This document shows, piece after piece, positions 49,601 to 58,169 of a stretch of 64,000 nt of DNA. Position numbers and translations under genes: made by a program. The stretch comes from Bacteroidales bacterium (GTDB lineage: Bacteria > Bacteroidota > Bacteroidia > Bacteroidales > ML635J-15). Numbering within the stretch: position 1 is the stretch's first letter; every line of letters starts with the position of its first letter. The stretch is taken from the NCBI GenBank assembly GCA_017994175.1, contig JAGOLH010000003.1, forward strand, positions 1 through 64,000, in the 5' to 3' direction. The notes under the pieces are model-generated. The model did no database searches and was not told the origin of the DNA. It saw only the letters and a program-made list of their open reading frames with translations.

Positions 49601-51208
49601 AATGAAGCGACTTATTCCACTCCTTCCATCAATTTCGGAGAGTCGGCAATTTCATCGTTCAATATTTCGGTTTCATCTGATGCACCATTGGCACACTATG
49701 TTGTTTTCAACCTTCATATAACAGCGGCTGATGGTTTTGACGTAACCATACAGGTTGCCACCATTGTGGGTTTGATGATTGAAAATTTTGAATCTGGCGA
49801 TTTAACGCTTTTCGATTGGATAACCACAGCCCCTGCCCCATGGTTTATTACAACCGAAGAGCCTTATGAAGGTTCCTATTGCTTGCGTTCGGGCGACATT
49901 AACGACAGTCAGTCAACAACACTGAGCATTGAAAACACTGTGGTTGTAGAAGGTGATATAAGTTTCTATTATAAAGTTTCCAGTGAAAATTATTACGATT
50001 TCCTTGAATTTTTAATCGACAATGTTGTGATTGCCTCATGGTCAGGAACTCATCCATGGTCACAATACAACTACACCGTTGCAACAGGCACACACACGTT
50101 TGCATGGCGATACAGAAAAGATGGTTCAATCAGTAATAATTCCGACTGCGCATGGATAGACTATATTGTTTTTCCGGCAGTTAACGGGTTACCACCAGTT
50201 TTTGCACTGGAACCCGCCAGCGTTGAAAAATGGATGTACTCCGACGAAACCGACACCGATACAATACTTATTTCAAACGCAGGGGGTGGTATTATTGATT
50301 ACACCGTTGGTGTTGACTTCATCGATGTAAAAAGTACAAAAAACATAACCGGATCCACGCTAACTTGCAATACAAACAGCTTTATGGCAGGCGGAACTTA
50401 CGATTTTGTATTCACTGCACATAATGCTTCAAATGATTCGGAATGGCTTAAAAGCATTACTATCGATTTTCCAGCCGGTTTTATAGTGAACAGTTATACC
50501 GATTTCATAGGTGGAAGCGGTGGAAATCTCATTTCGACCGATCCTGTTGGAGATGGGGCATCTGTAACATGGACTACAGCCAATCAGTGGGGAGTAATAT
50601 ACGATGGAGAGTCGGCAGTTGTTACCGTAAATGTTACCATAAGCAGCGGATTTGGGAATATGCTGGCTGATATCGACTATACACTTACCGGCGACATCTA
50701 CGGTGCAGAACCCCACACCCTTGAAGGAGTGATACTTATGGCAAACCAGGGCAATTTTTGGCTGACGGTGATTCCATTTTCAGGACAACTTCTTTCACAG
50801 TCGGAAACCGAACTTTATCTTAACTTCAATACTGAGGGAATGGATAACGGGTACTATTATGCAAATCTGAGCATTACCCACAATAATGAAGTAAGCGTTG
50901 TTCCCATTACTCTGCATATTGTTACTGTGGACGTTCCCGAATCTGTTCAGGAAAATGTACAAATTTACCCGAATCCTTTCAGCAATACGGTGTATATTAA
51001 TACAGCCAATCTGACAGAGCCAATACATCGTATCGAAATTACCGATGTTCAGGGCAGACTTCTTTATGTGTGCAGCAATCGCGAAATCTCTGCAAATGGC
51101 AATTGTATATGGTTAAATACACAAGGATTCATCAGCAGCACGGGAATATATTTTGTAAAAATTGTAATGGAACAGAAAACCGAAATCTACAAGCTGATAA
51201 AGGAATAA
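46613..51208 (+). CDS. Papain-like (C1) T9SS cargo protease with dockerin-like insert
   Basis: This 1531-residue protein has a signal peptide at 1-23. A C1-type peptidase fold lies at about 65-330: Cys in AGMSCGQASSTGILF, His in AGTSHSMALLGYND, Asn in FKMCNTYSGGPSWADGGF. Between His and Asn sit two Asp/Asn-rich loops (YNGDGQYTNNLD and INNDGVVNVNDWE) like a dockerin or EF-hand calcium site. Beta-rich Ig-like and CARDB-like repeats follow (ITDGNDNVLGAGENATVTVEI; VNDGSNFCLDAGETTEINI). A later FESGDLTLFDWITT part looks like a carbohydrate or MAM-type module. The end is the sorting domain (VQIYPNPFSNTVYIN). The frame opens at 46532; ATG at 46613 gives the signal peptide. Confidence 0.85.
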   Translation: MKRIPLVLFVFVLMLQAALLYSQNRELSQQEQQQLMSYPELKMPESYKNKSIPYMVDNSQLEYFRPMFSQAGMSCGQASSTGILFTYEMNRARDVAANVNEHLYPTHFVYDWAAGDWGSNGVSYYHTLEVLRTVGTPNQEEYGGTIDAGGNLRWMTGYDLYYSAMHNRVNSVYCIKNLNTAAGIQTLKNWMNDHMDGSEHGGCAIFYSTVPYPDANLPAGTEEAGKYVITELYAGTSHSMALLGYNDSIRYDYNGDGQYTNNLDINNDGVVNVNDWEIGGFKMCNTYSGGPSWADGGFCYLTYKAVAGGAFWNAVVHVMYINPTYEPTLTIKSTVTYDKRKRIKIVAGMTTDLLSTVPEYYIDFPIFDFQGGERYMTGGTAEIDKTLEFGLDITAFLNYLQPGQQAKFFLKVMENDVEAYGNGQINSFSVIDYSSGTASETICPQTNVTITNNTATAVSLTKTVNHHPPELDDDFLPPGAILSDYSHTLTASSGTPPYTFSFDTEYDIHSSTGTFPTGGSSLSISGFTAVNPGFSFPFAGSTYSTIYVSNTGLIVFQSGFSTSLPYNVDDDIVFAHAKCIAPYYNAGITSTVKKQTGSGWIILTFDNSVLDYSVKLFENGDIEFIYQNNAMSASSIYSIGVSQGDIRNVQRLIFPNQTNIPNGFSYYLTARQAPTEFQLSPEGVLTGIPTQEYVSEDFYFKVTDNHNLIDRKTLPFVTDGLIMQFIPHTPDDDIPEYNETVDIEITATNPMTSAVTGISVTMTSADSYIIITDANATLPNINPGANTNLLNALQFQINANTPDQHTALFNFSVSSDQDTWNYAKTFTVNSPKIQPGDVTITDGNDNVLGAGENATVTVEIFNSGHAPASHINISLSTSDPYLTLNSDPADIANLAASGMAESSFSVSAASIIPETHIAVITMQVVADNGYTCSESFEVTIHTPVITAGSLTVNDGSNFCLDAGETTEINIPLNNVGQISAHNVVAQLSTYDEFVTINEATYSTPSINFGESAISSFNISVSSDAPLAHYVVFNLHITAADGFDVTIQVATIVGLMIENFESGDLTLFDWITTAPAPWFITTEEPYEGSYCLRSGDINDSQSTTLSIENTVVVEGDISFYYKVSSENYYDFLEFLIDNVVIASWSGTHPWSQYNYTVATGTHTFAWRYRKDGSISNNSDCAWIDYIVFPAVNGLPPVFALEPASVEKWMYSDETDTDTILISNAGGGIIDYTVGVDFIDVKSTKNITGSTLTCNTNSFMAGGTYDFVFTAHNASNDSEWLKSITIDFPAGFIVNSYTDFIGGSGGNLISTDPVGDGASVTWTTANQWGVIYDGESAVVTVNVTISSGFGNMLADIDYTLTGDIYGAEPHTLEGVILMANQGNFWLTVIPFSGQLLSQSETELYLNFNTEGMDNGYYYANLSITHNNEVSVVPITLHIVTVDVPESVQENVQIYPNPFSNTVYINTANLTEPIHRIEITDVQGRLLYVCSNREISANGNCIWLNTQGFISSTGIYFVKIVMEQKTEIYKLIKE

Positions 51209-51230
51209 AAAAAGCAGGTTAACCCTGCTT
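51209..51230 (-). terminator. Terminator after efp
   Basis: AAAGCAGG and CCTGCTTT pair around GTTAA. On the minus strand six or more T follow, so it best serves efp, and may weakly stop the convergent protease gene. Confidence 0.65.
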
Positions 51231-51251
51231 TACGATTGCGAAATCAAAAAA

Positions 51252-51815
51252 TTATTTAACCCTTTCCACGTATTCGCGTGTCGATGTATCGATTTTAATT
51301 TTGTCGCCAACATTCACAAACAAAGGTACCATAATGGTAGCTCCTGTTTCGATGGTAGCCTGTTTAAGGGTATTGGTGGCAGTGTCGCCTTTAATCCCCG
51401 GCTCTGTGTAAACAATTTCCATTTCCACGGTTGGGAGCAACTCGCATGTGAGTACCTGATCGTTTTCGGCATGAAACATCATTTCGACATTCTGACCTTC
51501 TTTTAGCAAATCGGCATTTTCGATAAGTTCTTGACTCAGTGCAATTTGCTCATAGGTTTCGTTGTGCATAAAATGAAAACCCATATCATCTTTATATAAA
51601 TACTGATAGGGTCTTCTTTCGATACGAACTGTGTTGATTTTAACACCCGAATTGAATGTATTGTCTATTACACGCCCATTTTCGAGACTTTTCAGTTTTG
51701 TACGTACAAATGCACCACCCTTGCCGGGTTTTACATGCTGAAAATACACAATCTGGTACAGTTTCCCATTAAACTCTATGGTAAGGCCTCTTTTTATGTC
51801 TGCAGTAGTTGCCAT
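51252..51815 (-). CDS. efp: Translation elongation factor P
   Basis: This 187-residue, three-domain protein has the N-terminal KOW-like part TADIKRGLTIEFNGKLYQIV and the tip loop VKPGKGGAFVRTK, whose Lys is the usual modification site, then two OB folds ending IKIDTSTREYVERVK. It helps ribosomes through polyproline stretches. The frame extends to 51851, but MATTADIKRG at 51815 is the family start. A TATTTTTG box lies 33 nt upstream. Confidence 0.97.
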   Translation of the reverse strand: MATTADIKRGLTIEFNGKLYQIVYFQHVKPGKGGAFVRTKLKSLENGRVIDNTFNSGVKINTVRIERRPYQYLYKDDMGFHFMHNETYEQIALSQELIENADLLKEGQNVEMMFHAENDQVLTCELLPTVEMEIVYTEPGIKGDTATNTLKQATIETGATIMVPLFVNVGDKIKIDTSTREYVERVK

Positions 51816-51848
51816 AATTATTGTTTTTTCTGAATATAAATTTCGGTG

Positions 51849-51856
51849 CAAAAATA
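51849..51856 (-). promoter_or_regulatory. -7 box of efp
   Basis: On the minus strand TATTTTTG is a full match to TAnnTTTG, with TTCG at 19 bp upstream as a weak -33 element. Confidence 0.45.
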
Positions 51857-51982
51857 ATATTTCAACGGAATTTTACGAATTATAAGCACGAAATATATGG
51901 TAATTATCAATTCTTGTTTAACTTTGTTGTTCCGCAACCAAAATTTATGGATTGCGTCATGTATTCGTAAAATGCTTAGAAT

Positions 51983-54424
51983 ATGAAAATTAGGTTTACT
52001 ATTTTAATAATTTTTTTACTCTTTCTGGGGTATTCACTTTCTGCGAGTATCATTTATCACAATGTAAACCCCGACGAAGTAATCACACCACTTGCCGCTG
52101 AATATTTCATTGATATGAACAGCGATGCCGGCAACGATTTCTCGATACAAAACAATGTGGACGCAGGAAACAACATTTTTGAAATATTATTCGGATGTAT
52201 TGGGGCTGGAGCAGATGTAGTTGGTACCGACATAGGCGGAGTTTTTTGTGTATCGGTTCTCACCAACGGTACAAATATCGGCGCAGGCAGTGGGTTCAGT
52301 GGTCAGGCCCCCATTTCGTATCCGTCGCTCAGAACTGCTTCGTACACTTCATGGCTGGGGCAGACCAACAAATTTATCGGTGTAAAATTCATGATTGGTG
52401 CAAATACATACTATGGATGGATACGTATTACTGTTTCAGGAACCAATGTGGTTACCGTTGTCGACTGGGCATACAACGACATTGCTGACGGAACCATCGC
52501 TGCAGGCGATATGGGCGGTGGAGGCACTGAAACCCTCGAGGCAAATTTTCTCGCATCATCTTACAATATCAACATTGGCGAGTGTATCAGTTTTCAGGAT
52601 AATTCAATGGGAAATCCTACATTCTGGAGCTGGACTTTCGACGGGGCCGAAACACCCACCTCAAACCTGCAGAACCCGGAGGGCATTTGCTATTACACAC
52701 CCGGAGTGTATGATGTAACCCTGAATATTCAGAACGCAACGAATACCGATACCTATATCTGCGTTGGTTGCATCACAGTTATTGACCAAACTATTGTACC
52801 CATTGCCAACTTCATTGCCGATCAGTTGGTGATACCAGCAGGTTCATCGGTGCAGTTCACCAGTACTTCTCAGAACGGACCATTCACCTCGTTTGCATGG
52901 GCATTTGAAGGCGGATTGCCATTCAGCTCAACCGATGAAACGCCGATGCTTATTTCGTACTCCACTCCCGGTGTTTATGACGTTCAGCTCACAGTAGTAA
53001 ACACTCAGGGCAACGAAGATACCGAACTGAAGCAGGATTATATTAAAGTAGTACCGCTATCGACAGAACTACCAACGGTTAATTTCATTGCAGACCGAAC
53101 CCTGATAGCTCCAGGAGAGTCGGTAAACTTTCATGATTTAAGCCACGGTCACCCGTATCAATGGGAGTGGAATTTTCAGGGAGGACTTCCTGTGATTTCA
53201 TATGACCCAAATCCGGAGGGCATAGTATTCCCAAACCCCGGCACTTACAACGTTCAGCTGATTGCCATCAACAGTCTGGGATCAGATACACTTATCCGCA
53301 ATGCATACATCACTGTCACAGATAATCCCACATGCACCGCACCTCCCGTACCGAATTTCAGGGCATCGAACAGATTGATTGTTGCCAGCAATAAAGTATA
53401 TTTCGAAGATTTTACCACAAATAACCCATTTACATGGAATTGGTATTTCGAAGGCGGTTATCCAAGCTATTCCGACAACAGCAATATCACTGAAGGGATT
53501 GAATATAATGTTCCGGGAATTTACGACGTAACTTTGGCGGTAAACAATAGTTGCGGAAGTAATTACCTGATTAAAAACGATTATATCTATGTGTTCACAG
53601 GTCCGGTTTCGGTATATTGCGACTCGTTGAGAAATCTGGGGCCTGATGAAGTAGTAACCACGGTACCGGTAACAGGCTGGGGACACATTGCAGGCCATAA
53701 CAGTCAGCGTGTAAAAGCTTATGCCGATTACTTCGAAGACCATAGTTTCACTCAAATTGAAGGTCTGGTGGTTCCAGTGCGTTTTTCTGATTACGGGTCG
53801 ATTTTTTCGTATGTGAAGTTTTTCATCTGGGATGGAAGTACCACTTACCCCGATTCGGTTCTTGCAGAAAAGAAAGTGCTTATAAAGGATATTCCCGATA
53901 ATTTCTACTCTGTAATTACCTTCGATGAACCTGTCGAAATAAATGGTCCTTTTTATGCAGGATTCAGTATTAATTATCCCGACGACGATGGAGACGGCAT
54001 CAGCGACGACCGGTTTGTTGTAAGTGTTGCCGAACCACGTGGCGGATCGATTGTTTATAACACACTATATGTACAGGTAACGGGTGTTTGGTACACCTGT
54101 ACTGAAAAATTCGGATTCTCGACTTCGACCGACATTCGGCCTGTGGCTTGCCTGGTTGATGTGGAAGACATTCTTGCCGATATGAAAATTAACATATATC
54201 CGAATCCCTGTCATGACGATGTTAATATCGATCTAAGCGGGTTTAGTTTCAACGAAGCAAGCATTGAGATTCTTGATATTACCGGCCGAACAATACAAAG
54301 TATCATAGCCGGATATCCCGATATTTACCAGTGTAGCATTTCGGGTGAACCTGCCGGTTTGTATTTTATCCAAATCACAATGGATGGCAAGCGCCTTACA
54401 CGGAAGCTTTCTGTTGCGCGCTGA
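51983..54424 (+). CDS. T9SS cargo protein with four PKD-like domains
   Basis: This 813-residue protein has a signal peptide at 1-21. Residues about 25-185 form a domain that I do not know by name (VITPLAAEYFIDMNSD; IGVKFMIGANTYYGWIRI). Four PKD-type repeats follow, at about 185-268, 270-358, 360-450 and 455-545, each with a W(A/S/E/N)(W/F)xF(D/E/Q)G-like strand and PGVYDV(T/Q)L or PGTYNVQL. A domain at 546-725 is unassigned, with a calcium-like DDDGDGISDD loop. The sorting domain ends the protein (INIYPNPCHDDVNID, ILDITGRTIQSI). It is a likely cell-surface adhesin or exoenzyme scaffold and is divergent from efp. Confidence 0.88.
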   Translation: MKIRFTILIIFLLFLGYSLSASIIYHNVNPDEVITPLAAEYFIDMNSDAGNDFSIQNNVDAGNNIFEILFGCIGAGADVVGTDIGGVFCVSVLTNGTNIGAGSGFSGQAPISYPSLRTASYTSWLGQTNKFIGVKFMIGANTYYGWIRITVSGTNVVTVVDWAYNDIADGTIAAGDMGGGGTETLEANFLASSYNINIGECISFQDNSMGNPTFWSWTFDGAETPTSNLQNPEGICYYTPGVYDVTLNIQNATNTDTYICVGCITVIDQTIVPIANFIADQLVIPAGSSVQFTSTSQNGPFTSFAWAFEGGLPFSSTDETPMLISYSTPGVYDVQLTVVNTQGNEDTELKQDYIKVVPLSTELPTVNFIADRTLIAPGESVNFHDLSHGHPYQWEWNFQGGLPVISYDPNPEGIVFPNPGTYNVQLIAINSLGSDTLIRNAYITVTDNPTCTAPPVPNFRASNRLIVASNKVYFEDFTTNNPFTWNWYFEGGYPSYSDNSNITEGIEYNVPGIYDVTLAVNNSCGSNYLIKNDYIYVFTGPVSVYCDSLRNLGPDEVVTTVPVTGWGHIAGHNSQRVKAYADYFEDHSFTQIEGLVVPVRFSDYGSIFSYVKFFIWDGSTTYPDSVLAEKKVLIKDIPDNFYSVITFDEPVEINGPFYAGFSINYPDDDGDGISDDRFVVSVAEPRGGSIVYNTLYVQVTGVWYTCTEKFGFSTSTDIRPVACLVDVEDILADMKINIYPNPCHDDVNIDLSGFSFNEASIEILDITGRTIQSIIAGYPDIYQCSISGEPAGLYFIQITMDGKRLTRKLSVAR

Positions 54425-54471
54425 TAAAATAATGCGCTACAGGGAAATCCCTTAAGAATCCATATTCCCAT

Positions 54472-55719
54472 TTATTTCCCGGTTGAAATATATTTATATA
54501 GCTTGTCATTCCTACGCACAGGTTCGAAAAGTTTCACCGAAAACCGTACTCCCCTTTCAACGCTATGTACAGGTTGGTCATCAACCCTGATTTCATCTAT
54601 CATGATTTCTACTACACCAGTTGTCGGACCAATGATGAGAATGGTCTCTCCGGGCATTAACGTATCGGGTGTTTCGATAATAAACTCTGCCACCTTGCTT
54701 TTTGAAAAATAGTTGCTGCATTTCCCTATGTGCTTTTTAGTGCGAGAAGCAGAAGATCCATAGTGCATACTCCATTCTCCCATCGGCTGTCCAAGATAAT
54801 AGCCGTTCCAGAAGCCACGATTAAACACCAGCGTCAAACGCTTATTCCAGTTATGTATTCTTTCATCGGAATAGGTTCCATCGAAGCAGGCATTAATTGC
54901 TTCACGATAGCATTGGGTAACAGTTTTTACATATTCCGGTGCCCTGGCTCGTCCTTCAATTTTCAGAACCTTAACGCCGGCATTCAGTATTTTATTCAGG
55001 AAACCAATAGTATTCAAATCTTTAGGCGACATAATATATTCATTGTCGATTTCGAGTTGATAGCCGGTTTCCTTGTCGAAAACTTCGTATGCCCGCCTGC
55101 ACGTCTGAAAGCACTCGCCGCGGTTTGCCGACTTGTTGAATTCATGCAGACTGAGATAACATTTTCCCGAAACAGCCATGCATAATGCACCATGAACAAA
55201 GATTTCGGTCTTAATTAAATTCCCAGAGGGGCCTTTGACTTGTTGTTCAGTAATTTTCCGGTTAATTTCGGCAACTTGCTTAAGACTCAACTCTCGGGCA
55301 AGCACCATTACATCGCACCATTGCGAAAAAAACTTCACTGCTTCGAAATTACTGATATTCAGTTGTGTTGACGCATGGACTTCAATGCCATTGCTGCGGG
55401 CATACTCCACAACAGCCATATCACTGGCAATGATCGCTGAAATATTATTGTTTTTTGCAGCAATAATCAACTCATGCATTTCGTCAATTTCGTCATCATA
55501 AATAACCGTATTAACAGTGAGATAGGTTCTTACCTTATGGTTGCCGCAAATACGACTGATCTCCTGCAAATCGTTCAACGTAAAATTGATCGCTGACCGG
55601 GAACGCATATTCAGCTTGCCGACTCCAAAATACACTGAAGTGGCTCCCGCCTGAATGGCAGCCATCAGGCTCTCGAAAGAGCCTACCGGCGACATCAGGT
55701 CAATATCGTTTGTAAACAT
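54472..55719 (-). CDS. Peptidase U32 family protein, TrhP-like
   Basis: This 415-residue protein begins DIDLMSPVGSFESLMAAIQAGATSVYFG, the U32 start, and has HASTQLNISNFEAVKFF, VHGALCMAVSGKCYLS and the Cys cluster CFQTCRRAYEV, YIMSPKDLNTIGFL and VLKIEGRARAPEYVKTV. The Cys residues match the Fe-S type site of the family. Several members make hydroxyuridine in tRNA (TrhP type), so a protease role is doubtful. The frame is open to 55758, but MFTNDIDLMSP at 55719 is preferred. Confidence 0.9.
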   Translation of the reverse strand: MFTNDIDLMSPVGSFESLMAAIQAGATSVYFGVGKLNMRSRSAINFTLNDLQEISRICGNHKVRTYLTVNTVIYDDEIDEMHELIIAAKNNNISAIIASDMAVVEYARSNGIEVHASTQLNISNFEAVKFFSQWCDVMVLARELSLKQVAEINRKITEQQVKGPSGNLIKTEIFVHGALCMAVSGKCYLSLHEFNKSANRGECFQTCRRAYEVFDKETGYQLEIDNEYIMSPKDLNTIGFLNKILNAGVKVLKIEGRARAPEYVKTVTQCYREAINACFDGTYSDERIHNWNKRLTLVFNRGFWNGYYLGQPMGEWSMHYGSSASRTKKHIGKCSNYFSKSKVAEFIIETPDTLMPGETILIIGPTTGVVEIMIDEIRVDDQPVHSVERGVRFSVKLFEPVRRNDKLYKYISTGK

Positions 55720-55803
55720 TGTATTTTTTTGCAAAGCTATTAAAACATACCGATACAAAAGAAAGTATCGTTAAAAAAGCAATTCCAACATGCATCGTTA
55801 AAG

Positions 55804-55836
55804 AAAAGGGGCTGCCGGAAGAACCCGGCAAACCCC
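55804..55836 (-). terminator. Terminator of the ECF sigma operon
   Basis: GGGG-CT-GCCGG pairs with CCGGC-AAA-CCCC, giving a two-part GC stem; on the minus strand TTTTCTTT follows. It lies about 110 nt after the stop at 55946. Confidence 0.5.
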
Positions 55837-55945
55837 TGACAAACACGCTAAATTTATGATGTAGACTTGCACATTTCAAAGACTACAAAACAGAGAATAA
55901 GGTTGCATCTTTATTAAAAAAAATTAGCTTCTCAAAAGATAGCTG

Positions 55946-57487
55946 TTATAACCTGACAGATAAACCAAACCGTATCCCATAATGAAAATCGCTACGGTTG
56001 ATGTCGATTTCTTTTTTGTATAAACTTTGCATATCAGCCGTAAACCAAGGCTCTGCCAATACTCCGAAATTGCCTGCAAAATACCAGCGCAAGTTCAGGC
56101 CTGCGTACCATCGAGGAATAAACTGCCGCAATGGGTACAGATTATTAACAGCATAAGACTGCTCCAATGAAGTCGGATAACTCCCGGAAGCGCCATTCAA
56201 AAACCCGAAGATAAAACCGGTTTGTGGTGTAATAATCAATCCGGCAGTATTGAAAGAATAGCCAACGATTAATGGGATTTCAACATAAGTAAACCTATTT
56301 CTGTACGAAACCGTATCGAAAGTAAATGATGTATCGGAAAGCATTAACAAGCTGGAATCAGTGATGTTGCACAACACAGAATCGACTCTCACAAAATATA
56401 CAGTATCGCCTTGTATCCACGCCTCAAGATCGAGAATCCAGGTTGTATCGTTCACCCATGCTGTGTAGTTGTTGTATTCATATTCAAAACTATTGTGAAC
56501 CATCATTTTTGTTTCAGGCTGCCGGTATGTTTCGTTATACTGTGCATAATTAATCCCTCCGATAAACCGCAGATGATGCTCCTGTAATGCTACATTTAAG
56601 CCAAACATATAGGAGTACTCCGGTTTATATGGCAATTTTTCACGATAGTGCGAATCGATTTCAGGGTTTGAGCTCTTCAGCTGTGTTCTGCCGGAAATAA
56701 GACTATATCCAGGTTCCAGACTTAAATAAGAGCCGGCGACAACAATGGGATCTCCCTTGAAATCAACCCCGATGGTATCGGGTATAACCGGTTGCCGAAA
56801 CTCATAGTCCAGAAAGTTCAGGTTTGACCAGTATGCAGGGTCGGGTCGGTAATTCTGAAATGGAAATATTTTTCTGAACATCATGCGTTCTGGCGTTGGG
56901 TGAAATGATTTTTCGGCAGCGGCTGAACTTGCATTGGGTATGGGAGTATCAAAACCCTCATGAGCGGAGACAGCCAACTGTGCAACAGAATTATGGTGCA
57001 GATAGGCTGATTCTTTTGATAGTTGTGTTTGCTCAATAGATTCGGAAGCAGACAGTATATTTGCACTTCCGGTCTGCGATTGAGTAGTATATTTTAACCT
57101 CTGATTTTCAGGTGAGAATGAGTTTATTGGCTGAACATAATGCGAATGACTTATTACTTTTTCAATTTTCTCTTCTTTTTGTCGGGTAAGGTTGAACGCA
57201 GTAATCGTTCCGGCTGTAATTGTAACTATAGCTGCAACATTATATATGTTAAAAGAATAGGGTTTAAAGTACAAAAAGCGGTGCCAAACGAGTTTTGCAT
57301 TTATTTTGCCCCAAATTTTCGAACCGGGAGTTGATCTGAAACCGGAAAAAGTTGATTTAACGATATATTTTATTCGCGCTGGCATAACTCCATGCTGTAC
57401 TTTAGTCCACACTTTTTCTGAAGGCTTTGCATTAAAACCACCCAGCGACTCCTTAAAAAGGCTCTCTATATTGTTTTTATCATTCAT
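55946..57487 (-). CDS. Sigma-linked trans-envelope protein with N-terminal cytoplasmic part and C-terminal beta-barrel-like domain
   Basis: In this 513-residue protein, residues 1-70 have the IESLFKESLGGFNAKPSEKVW pattern common to anti-sigma-like proteins of Bacteroidota, and one membrane helix (YNVAAIVTITAGTITAF) lies at about 82-98. A disordered stretch rich in Ser and Gln follows. Residues about 260-513 look like an outer-membrane barrel of the PorT/OMP_b-brl type (FGLNVALQEHHLRFIGGINYAQY, RWYAGLNLRWYFAGNFGVLAEPWF, YGIRFGLSVRL). The gene overlaps the ECF sigma gene by 8 nt. It probably senses envelope state and holds or frees the sigma factor, by inference. Confidence 0.75.
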   Translation of the reverse strand: MNDKNNIESLFKESLGGFNAKPSEKVWTKVQHGVMPARIKYIVKSTFSGFRSTPGSKIWGKINAKLVWHRFLYFKPYSFNIYNVAAIVTITAGTITAFNLTRQKEEKIEKVISHSHYVQPINSFSPENQRLKYTTQSQTGSANILSASESIEQTQLSKESAYLHHNSVAQLAVSAHEGFDTPIPNASSAAAEKSFHPTPERMMFRKIFPFQNYRPDPAYWSNLNFLDYEFRQPVIPDTIGVDFKGDPIVVAGSYLSLEPGYSLISGRTQLKSSNPEIDSHYREKLPYKPEYSYMFGLNVALQEHHLRFIGGINYAQYNETYRQPETKMMVHNSFEYEYNNYTAWVNDTTWILDLEAWIQGDTVYFVRVDSVLCNITDSSLLMLSDTSFTFDTVSYRNRFTYVEIPLIVGYSFNTAGLIITPQTGFIFGFLNGASGSYPTSLEQSYAVNNLYPLRQFIPRWYAGLNLRWYFAGNFGVLAEPWFTADMQSLYKKEIDINRSDFHYGIRFGLSVRL

Positions 57488-58046
57488 ACGCCAAGGTTTC
57501 TTTTTCTTTGCTAAGTAATGCAAGGTTATGCTGCAGAAACACTCTAGCACGGTGGTACTGCGATTTCGAAGTTCCCACATCAATACCAAGCATTTCGGCT
57601 ATTTCCTTATGCTTAAGCCCTTCAATCGCAAAAAGGTTGAAAACTATTCTGAATCCATCGGGCATTCTATTCATTACAAATAGTAGCTCCTCTCTTGTGT
57701 AATCATCTCGTAAACTCAAAGAAGTGCTGTCGTCAGCACGTATTTCTTCAATTTCATCGTAGTCTTTATGGAAAAGATATTTACTATTTTTACGATAATA
57801 AGTGATTGCCGTGTTAGTAATTATTCTCCGCAACCAGCCCTCGAAAGAGCCAACATCAGTGTACTGATCGATATGTGTAAAAATTCTCACAAAAGCATCC
57901 TGCAAAATATCTTCGGCATCTTCACGATTTTTTGAATACCGCAATGCAACCCCCATTAAAACAGGTGCATACATGTCGTACAACGACTTTTGCGCCCGCT
58001 TTTCCATGCGTTTGCAGCCTTCAATAATTTCTAGCATGTTTGTCAT
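57480..58046 (-). CDS. ECF-type RNA polymerase sigma factor
   Basis: In this 188-residue protein, region 2 is QKSLYDMYAPVLMGVALRYSKNREDAEDILQDAFVRIFTHIDQY and region 4 is MPDGFRIVFNLFAIEGLKHKEIAEMLGIDVGTSKSQYHRAR. The linker carries FHKDYDEIEEIRADDS. It would direct RNA polymerase to a stress or envelope regulon. Its ATG is at 58046, with a second Met four codons in. The downstream partner overlaps its stop. A TATTTTTG box lies upstream on the minus strand at 58095-58102. Confidence 0.93.
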   Translation of the reverse strand: MTNMLEIIEGCKRMEKRAQKSLYDMYAPVLMGVALRYSKNREDAEDILQDAFVRIFTHIDQYTDVGSFEGWLRRIITNTAITYYRKNSKYLFHKDYDEIEEIRADDSTSLSLRDDYTREELLFVMNRMPDGFRIVFNLFAIEGLKHKEIAEMLGIDVGTSKSQYHRARVFLQHNLALLSKEKETLAYE

Positions 58047-58169
58047 AATCTACTTTTTATAGACTTCGTATTAGAAAAAAAGGTTGCATACAGGCAAAAA
58101 TAAACAAGAGTTTTGAACCAGGCTAAGGTTTTACTACATTTGAAATGATTTTCGTAATTCTTTTCAACT

